In this document: piece after piece, positions 1 to 11,806 of the stretch
Layout: every line of letters begins with the position of its first letter
How positions within the stretch are numbered: position 1 is the stretch's first letter
Origin: Ehretia macrophylla
Taxonomy: Eukaryota > Streptophyta > Magnoliopsida > Boraginales > Ehretiaceae
NCBI GenBank assembly: GCA_037974665.1
Contig: CM075765.1
Span: 5,523,501 to 5,587,500, forward strand
DNA length: 64,000 nucleotides
Reading direction: 5' to 3'
Translations under genes and position numbers: made by a program
Notes under the pieces: model-generated
Database searches by the model: none
What the model saw: only the letters and a program-made list of their open reading frames with translations
What the model was told of the DNA's origin: nothing

Positions 1-1081
1 GTTTATGTTGTATTTGTGGTTAATTGCTAACAGAAAATGGGCAAAATGTGTATGAATACTTTATGATTTGTATTGCTTGCTATTCTCCTTAGATTTCAAT
101 GCTTTATGAGATGATATTACTTGCTTAAATGCTAGAGGGGCAACCTACTTTGTTGTCCCCTAGTTTTATGTGTACATTGAGTGAATATTTTTTTTCCGAT
201 TGATTGTGTGTTATCGAGTAGTTGTAACCATTTATCGGCACAATAGTGTTGTATTTCTACTGGGCAGCAGCGGACTTGCCAATGATAGGTTATATAACCT
301 TTGCGTCATAATCTTTCACTCGTTTGGTCGGTGAAGGCCTTGGAGTGTTGGGTCATAGGTTATCGGGGTACATCCAGAGTACACCTACTGGTGATATAAG
401 GGGGTTATCGGTATCGCAAGTGCAGTGGAACAAAGGAAGTGGGAATGATAAGGCGGAATGAAAACCGTATCATTTTCTTGTGTGGTTATATAACTTTTAT
501 GTGCCTTGTGACTTGATTTAGTGTTTACATGTTATTAATGCTTATATCATTGCTTATTGAAGTGTTGCATGTTTTTCTTATAATGTTTAATGCATATATG
601 TTTCCTATCAATGTTAAACTGCTTGCATACCCCATGCTTTCCATGTCATGGCATTTATGCATCACAAAAGGTTTTCCAAAGGCTCCTATGTTTCCTTCCT
701 CACTGAGCTTTATAGCTCACCCCCATTTTATAAAATATTTTCAAGTGGACGCTTTGGGGATTCGAGAATTTGTGTTGTCGAGAAAATTCAATAGATCCTT
801 TGGAAGTGTATAGTTAGTTAACTTATGAGACCTCTTGTATTGAAGCATTATATAGAGATTTATTTTAATGAATTCTTGAATTACGTTGAACGTAATGGAA
901 GGGTTTTAGTTGCTCTGATGTACTATGTTATGGATATTAGTGATCGAGCTTTTGTAGTATGCCTTAGAGGACTTAGGAAGAGTGATCTTTTTAAGCCCGT
1001 GGCATCACGATCCTGTTAATGTTTTGTGAATTTGTGGATGTTTTGTGGTATCAAAGATTGCTTTGATAGGGGGTTGTGACA
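1..1081 (+). mobile_element. Right part of a gypsy-type LTR (family 4), cut by the window edge
   Basis: No coding content is recognised. The stretch ends in TTGTGACA, like other gypsy LTRs here, and directly afterwards a copia reverse-transcriptase relic begins, so the LTR appears to have inserted into that relic. It carries both short motifs shared by the other gypsy LTRs in the window: a stem-loop around CTACTTTG at 132-163 and CTCACTGAGC...GCTCACCCC at 698-745. Outside these motifs it is unlike the others, so I call it a separate family. Whether it is a solo LTR or part of a larger element cannot be seen, because its left end lies outside the window. Open frames of 60-95 codons inside it match nothing I know. 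Confidence 0.6.
1049..1068. other. Perfect 8-bp hairpin near the LTR end
   Basis: TATCAAAG at 1049-1056 and CTTTGATA at 1061-1068 are perfectly complementary around a 4-nt loop. The left arm sits in TGGTATCAAAG, which resembles the primer-binding site of element F, and the right arm runs into a G-run that resembles a polypurine tract followed by TGTGACA. It may be only a hairpin in the LTR, or a fused PBS-like and PPT-like remnant. Confidence 0.45.
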
Positions 1082-1375
1082 TTCTTGCCAATTATTGAAA
1101 TCAATTACAAATTATTGGCTATGGTTGCACACTACTATTATAAGATATGGTAAATAGATGTCAAAATAACATTCCTTAATGGCTTCATGGAAGAAGATAT
1201 TTATCTAGGATAGCAAAAAGGTTTTTAATCGAGTGATGAAGGTCACAAAGTGTGAAAGTTAAAGAGATCTTTGTATGGACTCAAGCAAGCATATTGAATT
1301 TGGAATGATCAATTTGAATAAGCAATCAAATCGTTTGACATCATTGAGACTGAAGACGAGCCTTGGGAATCGTTT
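1082..1375 (+). pseudogene. Ty1/copia reverse-transcriptase relic
   Basis: The translated stretch resembles the copia reverse-transcriptase core: a region like LLAIVAHYDYEI, then MDVK-FLNG-EEDIY, then YGLKQA about 60 codons later with WN and IKSF following. The matching part of copia element D (about 37,840-37,992) is similar, roughly 80% by eye over the first 150 bases, so the two are related but separate copies. It is an old, broken fragment with several breaks, no LTRs and no other domain. Its left side abuts the gypsy LTR ending at 1081; to the right it fades into AT-rich sequence. Confidence 0.75.
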
Positions 1376-1557
1376 ATGTCTTTGCATTTTTTTTGGTCAA
1401 TGTCTTTGCGTTAATCATTTCATCTACTACAACCTTAAAAAACTTCTTTTGGATATTTCCTTCTTCTACTCCAAAATCCATTTTCTTTCCCCAACTTCAC
1501 CAATCACCACCTCTTAATTATTATTCTCATTCCATTCTTTAATCTTTCTAAAGTTTT
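1376..1557. other. Unassigned AT-rich stretch
   Basis: No coding signature or repeat end is seen. A short pyrimidine-rich part (about 1430-1510) is the only compositional feature. It may be diverged copia sequence or original host intergenic DNA. Confidence 0.4.
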
Positions 1558-2400
1558 AATTCTCGCGGGATAAAACACACATCAAAATAATCAGATACAC
1601 AAAACTAAAGTAATATGGTATAAAAATAATATATTATGAATATAATTGTATTATGCTTATTTATTAATTTTTCTTGGCTATATAATTTTATTCATAATTT
1701 GTTTTGTTTGTGGGTGAACATCTATGGCAAGACGCCACCAAGTGGCTAATGTAAGCAATTGATAAAATAATTTTCGTAATAATTTTCTAGTGTATAACTT
1801 TTTATTAATTATATTTTAATGGTTAATTTTATATAATAGATAGATAATTTTAGTGGATAAATCTTAGATCTAGTTTTTTGCTAGTTAATTTTAAATTTCT
1901 TTTTACAAAAAAATTAAAGAATTTCTTCACATTGGTTCGAATAATTAAATTCATTAATACAATTAATTTAAAATTTCCTGATATACATTAATATCATTAA
2001 TTTAAAAGTTCGTTATTCATCTTTCCTACTCTGGCATAGTTCGATCTTACCGTCAAAAGGATATTTATGCTTCTTCCTAATCATCTTAATTCTCGTGTAA
2101 TAGAATACACATCAATATAGTTACGCAAAACAAAGGTAATATATCATGAAAATAATTGTATTATAATTATTTTATTTTTTTCTTGGTTGTATAATTTTAT
2201 ACATACTTTTGGTTTCTTAATGTTGTTTTTTTCTTAAAGCCAGTGGGTGAATATGTTGAGGCATGACACAAGACACTAAGGTAAGCAACTTGATTGAAAT
2301 ACTTTTTGTAATAATTTTTTAGTGTATATTTTTTTGTTAAATTATTTTTTATTTGTCAATCTATGTAATGACTAAGTAATTCTAGTGGAGAAATTCCAGT
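1558..2400. repeat. Two diverged tandem copies of a ~530-bp AT-rich unit
   Basis: Copy 1 starts near 1558 and copy 2 near 2088; the second is cut by the insertion of copia element D at 2401. Three anchor pairs fix the offset: AATTCTCG at 1558/2088, GTAAGCAA at 1752/2281, and TAGTGGA near 1850/2382, giving spacings of 529-532. Between the second and third anchors both copies share an AT-rich block containing TAATAATTTT and TAGTGTATA. A short less AT-rich segment with GTGGGTGAA lies just before the conserved GTAAG in each copy, which looks like an exon end with a donor site, but no protein is recognised. This may be the oldest, non-retrotransposon sequence of the window. Confidence 0.6.
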
Positions 2401-3856
2401 TGTTAGGAATAATGCCCAAAAGTCAATTAATTGTATTTTGAAATTATGGATAATGTGTTATTTAATTTATTAATTAATTTAATATGAGTAGTTTATTTAT
2501 TTATTATAAATGTTTCAATTGAATAAATAAAGTCCTTAGAATATTGTTTGTAGATCTCATCCTTAGGAGTTTGGATATGAGTGACGGAATCTATATTACT
2601 AATATATTCTAAAATTTGTCCCCGATCATAGGATAAACTAATTGGGAGTTAGTTTATCCGGATAGATTGGATTATAGTCTACTAACCAAATTATATGAGA
2701 TATTAGTTTGGGCGATTTGTCTCATATCGTTGTAGTAGATGTATAAGTACTTATTGCAAATAAGTAACTGAACTTGACCACCAATACAACGAATTACATG
2801 GAATGTCAATAATTCATTGTATTATGTAATCATGCGATTAATCCTCAGACTTGAGACACTACAATTATCTCATGATTAGGAATATCATGATTTGCTGGTG
2901 CAAATAAGCTAGTCCTAATCATGGATTAGACAATGTATTCAGTAATTGTGATTTATTCCGTCATGGAGAAATCTGTGTGTAAATAAGGAAACTGTCATTT
3001 GGGAGTCCTATGCGGCCTAATTAATTAAGTGACTTGAAATCCTTAGCCAAGGTAGAATAGTGGAAGTCGTTCCACGAATCATTTATTAGTCACTAATTAA
3101 TTGAGTTTTGGCATATGGTCAAGTAAGAGAGTTTGACGACCCAATCTATGACTCTAGCTCGATCGAGATAATTGAGACAATAGGATTTGATTGTATAGAA
3201 ATTACTAAATGGGTTCGTATACTTGCACTTCATCTTTAATTGGGTAATTGCGATATACTGCTAGGTGTCACTCGCGGTTTGTGAAATAATTAGAAGGAGT
3301 TCTAATTTAATTAATTAGTGGAATTACTTATTCGCTAGTCATACACAAATGGAATTTACAGATTAATTGGATTAGAGAAAAGATTAAATTTAATTTAGGA
3401 TCATCCTAAATATTAATTTAATTGGGCTCGTAATATTTAGATGGTGATCTGATTATTATGGAGCCCAAGACAGGTAAGTTCAAGACCAGCCCACATATGA
3501 CTTATGTCATAGGTGTTTCCTATATATAGAACTATTCCGGTAGAGAAACAACTAGCACAATTTATCAGTCAGAAAAATATATAGGATTTTTCTACAAAAT
3601 CTAGTAGGGGTAGAAATCCAATTAGCAAGCGCAAATTCTGTGTAGATCAATCTTGGAGGCTTCACACGTGGGGAGCTTGATTCAGATTTTACATCGATCT
3701 ACGCTTCCAGAGGTAATCTTAGAATTATTGCATATTTAATTTAATTAGATCAAATTGTTATCCATTAATTAGATATGCGTAATTAAACATGAACGAATAC
3801 ATGATTAATTTTTCCGCTGCGCAATTATTTTTAATTGTTATGTATATTTTCCAACA
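2401..3856 (+). repeat. 5' LTR of copia element D
   Basis: The 1,456-bp repeat is bounded by TGTTAG and CCAACA, giving short inverted ends. A TATA box lies near its 3' third and the primer-binding site follows its end. The matching 3' LTR is outside the window, so no age can be estimated from LTR divergence. Confidence 0.85.
3498..3528 (+). promoter_or_regulatory. Probable LTR promoter of D: TGAC palindrome plus TATA box
   Basis: TATATATA at 3521-3528 is followed by a plausible start region about 30 nt on, leaving roughly 300 nt of R and U5. Twelve bases upstream lies TGACTTATGTCA (3498-3509), an inverted pair of TGAC cores of the kind bound by plant bZIP (as-1 like) or WRKY factors. Function is inferred from position only. 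Confidence 0.5.
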
Positions 3857-3857
3857 G

Positions 3858-3871
3858 TGGTATTAGAGCCA
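3858..3871 (+). other. Primer-binding site of D
   Basis: TGGTATTAGAGCCA directly follows the LTR end and is complementary, with one difference, to the 3' end of plant initiator tRNA-Met. Confidence 0.85.
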
Positions 3872-4337
3872 CCATTCATGTTTGTTATGCAATTTAACGT
3901 TTATGGCACAATTTCCTATATCTCTTATATTTAAAATTAAACTTGTTAATTTTAATGAAATTATAGCCCATAATGTTCTTCCCAATATTACGCGAAAAAT
4001 TGTTTTGCATAATTAGAAATTTTGTGAAAATGAGTTTTTTCTGAAAAATTTCATTATTCTGTTTTTATATATTTATGAATATATTTTTCAGAATCTTAAA
4101 AAAATTTTAATAGAAAAAAAATTTGTCCTTTCTTCCCCTAGCGGCGGTGCCACCTGCTGTAGCAACAACGCTGGGCGCTGCTGCCACAGCATCGCCGAGG
4201 GGCGCTACTACTCCCAGCAGTGTCGTATGGCGCTGCTGGGTACAGTAGCACTGCGGCGCTGCTACCTCTTGCAGCGCTACGTGGCTGCTGCTGAGGCAGC
4301 AACGTGTGGCGCATGTTATTGCCTCAACAGCAACCGT
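3872..4337 (+). other. D leader, first part, with a GC-rich structured block
   Basis: An AT-rich stretch to about 4130 is followed by a GC-rich block full of GCTGC/GCAGC words, continuing beyond the A insertion to about 14310. It holds clear hairpins: CCCAGCAG (4213-4220) with CTGCTGGG (4233-4240), enclosed by GCTACT (4204-4209) and AGTAGC (4244-4249); and TGCTGC-tgag-GCAGCA further on. No gene is recognised; an open frame on the other strand is a composition effect. Confidence 0.6.
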
Positions 4338-6775
4338 TGTCACGCCCCAACTCGACCCCTCCTATAATCAGTCAGGACGCAATGGAATTTCGACAGTATA
4401 ATGACAGTAAATAGGATATCAAGGCTCTAAACCAACCTTATTAGAACATCATACATCAACTCCATAAACCATACGACAAACAACTCATCAATAATATAAC
4501 AACATACAACATAACCATATTATACAATAATCATTCCTCGTTATACGCCTTCGTTCCAACATAATACATGAACCTTAATATACATTGCAAAATATATTGA
4601 TACCAACCTAGCAACCTAAACATAGACAAAAGAAAGACTACTAAGATAGCATCAACTAATTCATTATCTTTTCAACATCTGATACATTATAAACTACAAA
4701 GCATATAAAATTTAACTAGATAATATACAAGATAATAAGGTGTTCAACACATCAAACATCAAGGATAGGACTCCGGAACATAAGACTCATCCACGTAAGG
4801 CACATTTTCCTATTCAGGAGGCACGTACCCGTAATCCTGCTCAACAACACCTGTAAGCATGTAATAATAGAGAGTGAGCTTATATAAAATAAGCCCAGTG
4901 AGGATCCGATAGATTTCTAACAGTATTCACTATACTCCTTGGAAATAATCCTTTGAGCAAGTAAACACACAATAACATCAATAATACTATCATCACATAA
5001 TCTATAATGACCATTCAATAAAGGATACACTAGTTGGTGTAGCTCCAAATGCCATCACGATCATAACAGCCTTCTTGTGACTCCCATAAACTCACGCACC
5101 CGAGGTACCTCAATAACCTCTCCCTCCATGACACCTCCGTCATGCGAGCTGGAGGTAGTCTCTGGTAGTCATGCCATTATCAACCCGACAGTCCGATGCT
5201 GCCCGAAAGGTGGCACACACATACCAAAGACTCAGCAATAATAATAAACATCAATCATTCACAGGAGGACAACCTTTTCCGTTAACTATCTCCCGGTTCA
5301 TCAACATCAATCAATAATCATACTATCATCATAATAACATCAATAATCAATTTAACAACAAATAACTAAGTTAGATGACAAAGTAGGCCATCCAACCGAA
5401 CATGCATTAAACACACAATCAAACCCTAGTTTACCCATCATCAACTCACAATTCAATCACTCAACCCACACCCAATCAACTAAAAGCATAATTTAACATT
5501 TTAAAGAAAGACAACCTAAACTTCAAATATTCATAACCTACATTCTACTAGTCCAAACCACTCCAAATCAGTTTCTATCATTCACCTAATCAATCAACTA
5601 CATTAGCCCCCTTGGAAATCAACCAAAACACATCCAAAACATGCCCAATAACCCTAAAACCCTAGTGTGTCATGGCTGAAATTTTCGGACTTTAGCACCG
5701 ACCTCGCAATCGAAAATTCGGCATTACAACGGCGCTACCACGTAATTAACAAACTTTTAGAAATTGACGGCAATCGATTTCAACCAATACAACTCAAGAT
5801 AATCAAGAAATGGCAAATAACTCAACTTTAAATACCCGAAAATAAATAATTATGCTACAACTGTTCAAATCTCACAAGAATACATATAAACGATCCTAGG
5901 CATGCACTGAGCAATAATATAACATCAAATTAACATTTTAACGGTTCAATAATCAATTCTACGCAAAAACATAAAAGATGAGTTTTGAGATCTAGAATTT
6001 TTTTCTCACCTTTGATGCAAAATAAGCCTAGATATGAGTGCAATGCATGCCCAACAAGCAGAATCCAACTCGGCACGAAAATCTACGGACAAAAACTAGC
6101 TTTTTCTTTGAAAATTTGCTTTGTAAACCTTGAAATTTCTTTCTCTTTTTTCCTCTCCTTCCTCACGGCAATGTGTGTGCAAATGGGTATGTTTTTGTGC
6201 TTTGCTAGTGTGTGTTGGTGATATATGCATAAAGGTCAACATTTTAATGAAAGTCAAAGTTGAGAACTTTAGTATTTTTAGTGTTTTCTTGACTTTAAAT
6301 AAATTTTCATGATCACCAATGCTCAAAACAATTATTCAACACCCAAGATAGCTCAAGTAGGTTATTTTTAGGTGACAAGAAGTTTTACATCTAAACAATT
6401 CTACCCGAGTCGGCTTAAAACTCGATTTTTGCAAAAAGCGGTGTAAAAATCCTAATAAATTCCTAAGCCGATTTGAAAACCGTTTTCATCAAACACAGGA
6501 CTATTAAAGTCCGAGGACTAGGTCTAGAAGGGTTAAAAAGACCAGTTTCAAAATTTTAGCGGATGTGTTTCGAAACCACTATTCACTAAAAGTTGACGAT
6601 AAAATTTATGACTCTGTTTTTGATAAAAATTTCATGAATGCACATTTAGCATGTTCTAGGAGTATTAATATCAAAATTATCACATTCTAAGTCATACAAC
6701 ACATAAACAGGTCAATTCACGCAAAACGAGAATAAACACGCAAAACGAGACATAATAAAAAAGTGGGGTTTCACA
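4338..6775 (-). repeat. 3' LTR of A
   Basis: This is the 2,438-bp left copy. Element-sense motifs shared with other gypsy LTRs lie at 5370-5396 (GTTAGATG and CATCCAAC arms around a CCTACTTTG loop) and 4850-4902. Short open frames around 5985-6326 are part of the LTR and recur in its partner. Confidence 0.92.
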
Positions 6776-6789
6776 TTCTCCCCCCCTTA
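6776..6789 (-). other. Polypurine tract of A
   Basis: On the minus strand TAAGGGGGGGAGAA lies immediately upstream of the 3' LTR, the expected plus-strand priming site. Confidence 0.85.
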
Positions 6790-9700
6790 AAGAAATTTCA
6801 TCCTCGAAATTCTTACTTGATGTACTGAACAAATCCGGGTACTGCTGCTGCATCTGATCTCGTCTATCCCAAGTAGCTTCCTCAATACCGTGATGCTTTC
6901 ACAATACCTTAACCATTGGAATCTTCTTCGACCTCAATTCTCGTTCCATCTGATCAAGAATACGAATCGGACGCTCGTCATAAGTCAGATTCTCACGAAG
7001 CTGTAATGGCTCTGGCTCAAGAATATAAGAAGGATCCGGATTATATTTTCGTAAATTAGACACGTGAAATACATCATGGACATTAGAGAAATTCTCCGGT
7101 AAAGCCAACCGATATGCCAACTTACCAACCTTGCCGGTAATCTCAAACGGCCCAACAAATCTCGAACTCAGCTTTCCACCTTTACCATAACGAGCAAACC
7201 CCTTACGAGGAGACAATCTCAAGAAAACCCGATCTCCGACTGCAAACTCCAAGTCCCGACAACGCTTATCAGTATAACTCTTGAATCTACTTTGCGCCGT
7301 AAGCATTCTTTGCCTGATCAACTGAACATTCTCAATCTTCTCAAGAAGCTCTGGCATGATAGTCGGATCAATAGTCTTCATCTCCCCTACTTCGTCCCAA
7401 TATAAAGGTGAACGGCACTTACGACCGTAAAGAGCTGCGAAATGTGCCATCCCAATAGTAGCTTGATAACTATTGTTATAGGCAAACTCGGCAAGTGGTA
7501 GATGTTTCTCCCAGTTCTTCCTGAAGTCCAGAACACAAGCCCTGAGCATATCTTCCAGAATCTGAATAGTCCGCTCAGACTGACCGTCGGTCTATGGATG
7601 ATACGCGGTACTAAAGTTCAACTGAGTACCCAAGGTCTCCTGAAGTTTCTCCCACAAACGAGAAGTAAATCGAGGATCTCGATCTGAGACAATACTAGAT
7701 GGAATCCCGTGAAGTCTAACAATCTGACCAAATAAAGACCCATTAACTTTGTAACTTCATCTCCCATCCTCATCAAAATAAAATGAGTTGTCTTCGTCAA
7801 ACGATCCACGACAACCCAAACTGCATCATTACCCCTCGGTGTTCTAGGCAAACCAGTGACGAAATCCATCGTAATATGCTCCCACTTCCACTCTGGTATA
7901 GCCAATGGCTGAAGTAACCCTACAGGTCGTTGATGTTCGGCTTTCACCCTCTGACAAGTCAAACATCTAGATACAAACTGAGTAACCTTTCTCTTCATGT
8001 TATTCCACCAGTAATGTTGCTTCAAATCCCGATACATCTTGGTTCCACCGGGATGAATAGTGTACTTAGAATTATGAGCTTCCTCCAGAATACCTCGCCT
8101 CAAGCCCGGTTCATCGGGAACACATACCCTGTTCCGAAACCGAAGAATACCGTCCTCATGCAGTTTAAAGTCAGACTGATCATCCGTGATCTGATCCTTG
8201 ATCTTCTGAAGTTTAACATCAAGTTGCTGAGCTTTTCTGATCTGAGACAATAATAAAGGCTGAATACGGAGATGTGAACACATCACCCCAACCTGAGTTA
8301 ACTCCGGTCTCCAATAAGTGAATTCCTCAAGAATCTCCCATTTCTTGACAGCCAAACAAGCAACACTTGCCTTCCGGCTGAGAGCATCTGCTACAACATT
8401 TGTCTTGCCAGGCAGATAATTGATAGAACAATTATAATCTCCAAGAAGTTCCATCCACCTCCGCTGGCCCATATTCAATTCCTTCTGTGAGAACAAATAC
8501 TTCAGACTCTTATGATCAGTGAAAATCTTGAACTTACTGTCCCATAGATAATGACGCCACTTCTTCAGTGCGAAGACAACTACTGCTAACTCAAGATCAT
8601 GAGTCGGATAATTCACCTCATAAGGCTTCAACTTCCTGGAAGCATAGGCAATAACTCGGTCATCATGCATAAGAACACATCCCAAGCCCTCCTTGGATAC
8701 ATCGCTGTAAATAACCATATTATCGGTCCCCTCTGGTAGAGCAAGTATTGGAGCAATAGTCAACCTCTTTTTCAGCTCCTGAAACCCACTCTCACACTTC
8801 TCATCCCAAGTAAAGATAGTCCGTTTCTAAGTCAACTTAGAAAGTGGCCCAGCAATCTTCGAAAAGTCTTTTACAAACCTACGGTAATAACCCGCCAAGC
8901 CAAGAAAGCTACGGACCTCAGAAACATTCTCTGGCCGTTTCCAAGACATCACCACTTCAATCTTAGTGGGATCTACAGATATACCGCTCTGTGTAATAAC
9001 ATGGCCAAGAAAAGATATGTGTTGCAGCAAAAATTCACATTTGCTAAACTTGGCAAACAACTGATGCTCCTGCAGCTTCTGTAAGACAAGCCGTAGATGT
9101 TGCTCGTGCTCCGATTCAGATTTAGAATAGACCAAGATATCATCAATAAAGATTACCATGAACTGGTCTAAATACGACTGAAAAACCCGATGCATAAGAT
9201 CCATGAATGCTGCCGGTGCATTAGTTAATCCAAAGGGCATAACAACAAACTTATAATGCCCGTACCGAGTCCTGAAGGCAGACTTAGGAACATCCTCCGT
9301 ACGAATCCGAAGCTGATAATACCCCTGCCTCAAATCAAATTTAGAGTAGACTTTGGCTCCCTGAAGTTGATCAAACAACTCGTCAATCAGTGGCAAAGGA
9401 TATTTATTCTTGATGGTCACCTGATTCAAACCACGGTAATCAATACATAATCTCAAGATACCATCCTTCTTCTTCATAAATAAAACAGGAGCTCCCCAAG
9501 GTGAAGAACTCTGCTGAATAAATCCCTTCTCCAATAACTCCTGCAACTGAGTTTTCAACTCCTTCAACTCAGCTGGTGCCATCCGGTATGCTGACTTAGA
9601 AATAGATTGAGTACCGGGAACAAGATTGATCACAAACTCCACATCTCTCTCTGGCGGTAACCTTGGCAACTCCTCGGGAAATACATTGGGATATTCCCGA

Positions 9701-11499
9701 ATAATAGGGACTTTCTCCAGCTGTAGCTTATCAGATGTCTTGTTGATCAAATAAGCTAGATAACCCGAACACCCCTTACTCACCAACTTAACAGCTTTAG
9801 TTGTTGAGATAACAAAGCTCGTCTTAGTGCCTCGATTCCCTACTACCTCAACTACTGGCTGATCTAGCAAACGAAACTGTACTACCTTTGTTCTACAGTT
9901 CAACTGGGCATCATACTTAGAAAGCCAATCCATACCCAAGATAACTTTATACCCCCGGATAGGAAATAAGATAAGGTCCGAAGGAAAATTATGTCCCTTA
10001 ACATGTATTATACAATCCTTACGTACTAAGCCAGTAACATACTTATCAGTCAAAGAGGTACTAATATCAACCACATAAGGTAATCTTTCAGGTTGCAAAT
10101 TAACACATTGCACACAAGTAGGAGTAATGAAAGAATGCGTAGCACCATAATCAATCAACACTTTAACAAGTTGATCAAGTATAAGGAAGTTACCTTCTAC
10201 CACTGCAGTCTCCTCAGGCATCTCCTCCAAATCAACTGCATAGGCCCGAGCCTAAACCCGCTACTGTTGAGGTGCACTGGCCGCAGGTCGGCCCTGATAA
10301 CCCTGAGTCACTGTCCAACCCTCAGTCCTCGAATATCTAGGGCAATCCCTCGCCCTGTGCTGATTGCTACCGCATCCTAAACACGTCCCTGCCTTCACTC
10401 TGCAATCGACCTCCACATGCCTCGTCCGCTTGCAGTGTGTACACTGCGGTGATGATGCACTAACACTGCCCCTGGAAGAACCAGAAGCTGAAGAAACAGC
10501 TAAACCAGCCTGCTGCTGAGGCCTTACCAAACTAGGCTTGTACTGACCCTGAGACTGGGTTGGCTTAAACTGGGACTGAACCTGATATGACCCCTGTTGA
10601 AACTGAGGTCAATAATAACTCTGCTATCCCTGTGGCCTAAAAGAACCTTGCTGAGCTGGCGGTCTGTACACAACCTGCTATACGGGAGGCCTATACATAC
10701 CCTGCTGAAACTGCGGCTGATACGGCCTCTTACTGGGCTGACTAGACACAAGCTGATCCCCCTTTCTCTTTTCTAACCTAGAAGCTGCATCAAAGGCCTC
10801 AGTGAATATATCATACCGATTCAGAGCCATCGCATCCTGAATCTCGGGCCTCAACCCCAACATAAATCTACGAGTCCTCCGCTCGTCATCAGCCACATAC
10901 TCAGGTGCATACCAGGACAATCGAGTAAAGGTGGCCTCATATTGAGCCACTGAGGCATCCCCCTGAACCAGAGACAGAAACTCAGCCTCTCTCCTCTCCT
11001 GTGCAATCCTCGGGACATACTTCTCCCAAAAAGCTCTCAAGAAGGTATCCCAGGCATAAGGAACACCCTGAGTCTGCCAGCTAGTTCTCACAGTGCGCCA
11101 CCATTCCTCTGCCTCATCATCGAATAAGTATACGGCAAAGGTAACCTTCCGCTCATCGGTGTAATCAAGAGGATCATAAATCTTCTCAACCTTATTAATC
11201 CACGCTTCAACCTTCCAATCATCGGGTTCCCCCTGAAATCTAGGTGGATGATACCCTAAGAACTCTTTCAGGGTACCACGCCCGTGGTTTCCACCCTGCA
11301 CATTCAATAACTGAGCCTGCCAAGCCTGAGTCTGGGTAGCCTGCCCTACTATCAACTGGGCCTGTCCGGCCACTAACTCAGCAATCCTATCCATAGCTGC
11401 CCCCAAACGATCATCACCCCTATCACGGCCCGGTGCCGCATTACTAGGAGTCTCATCTACTATCTCGGGCCTACCTCTGGTCCTTGGTCTACCGGCCAT
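6790..11499 (-). pseudogene. Gag-pol remnant of A
   Basis: Read from 11,499 down, the frame begins MAGRPRTRG, then shows in order a retrotransposon gag domain, a Q/P-rich linker, CCHC zinc knuckles, an aspartic protease ([10 protein letters not shown]), reverse transcriptase with FIDDILVYS, RNase H with a YSD-SKEGLG block, an HHCC-DDE integrase and a chromodomain-like tail. The order RT-RNase H-integrase places it in Ty3/gypsy, and the tail in the chromoviruses. It is clearly homologous over its full length to the whole polyprotein of H. The frame is interrupted at roughly half a dozen to ten places, so it is a fossil. Confidence 0.88.
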
Positions 11500-11788
11500 T
11501 CTACTAATCAAAGAGTTAGCACAGGTTATAGCACGTAAACAAGTTATAAACAACTATTAACACATAAACAACAAACTCATATTAAGCACATATATCACAT
11601 AAAACACATAAATCACTTAAGTATCAATCACATAAACAAACACATAATCACATAAGCACTTTAATCACATAATCACTTATCATTTAATCATGTTAACACA
11701 TATTTCACTTTTCTTTCTTTTCATACATACTTTCATGCTAAGACCATTACCCACATTCCGAGAATACCCCAACTGACAACTAACATGA

Positions 11789-11800
11789 GCTCTGATACTA
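11789..11800 (-). other. Primer-binding site of A
   Basis: The minus-strand reading is TAGTATCAGAGC, one base from the initiator tRNA-Met site TGGTATCAGAGC found in H, six bases inside the 5' LTR. Confidence 0.8.
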
Positions 11801-11806
11801 CTTAAA

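Noticed and set aside
529-1019. Two frames of 94 and 64 codons in the left LTR
   Set aside because: They sit within the LTR that carries the shared motifs; no protein similarity recognised.
4107-4343. Open frame of 78 codons on the minus strand in GC-rich sequence
   Set aside because: It lies in the structured copia leader and crosses into the LTR of A; composition explains the lack of stops.
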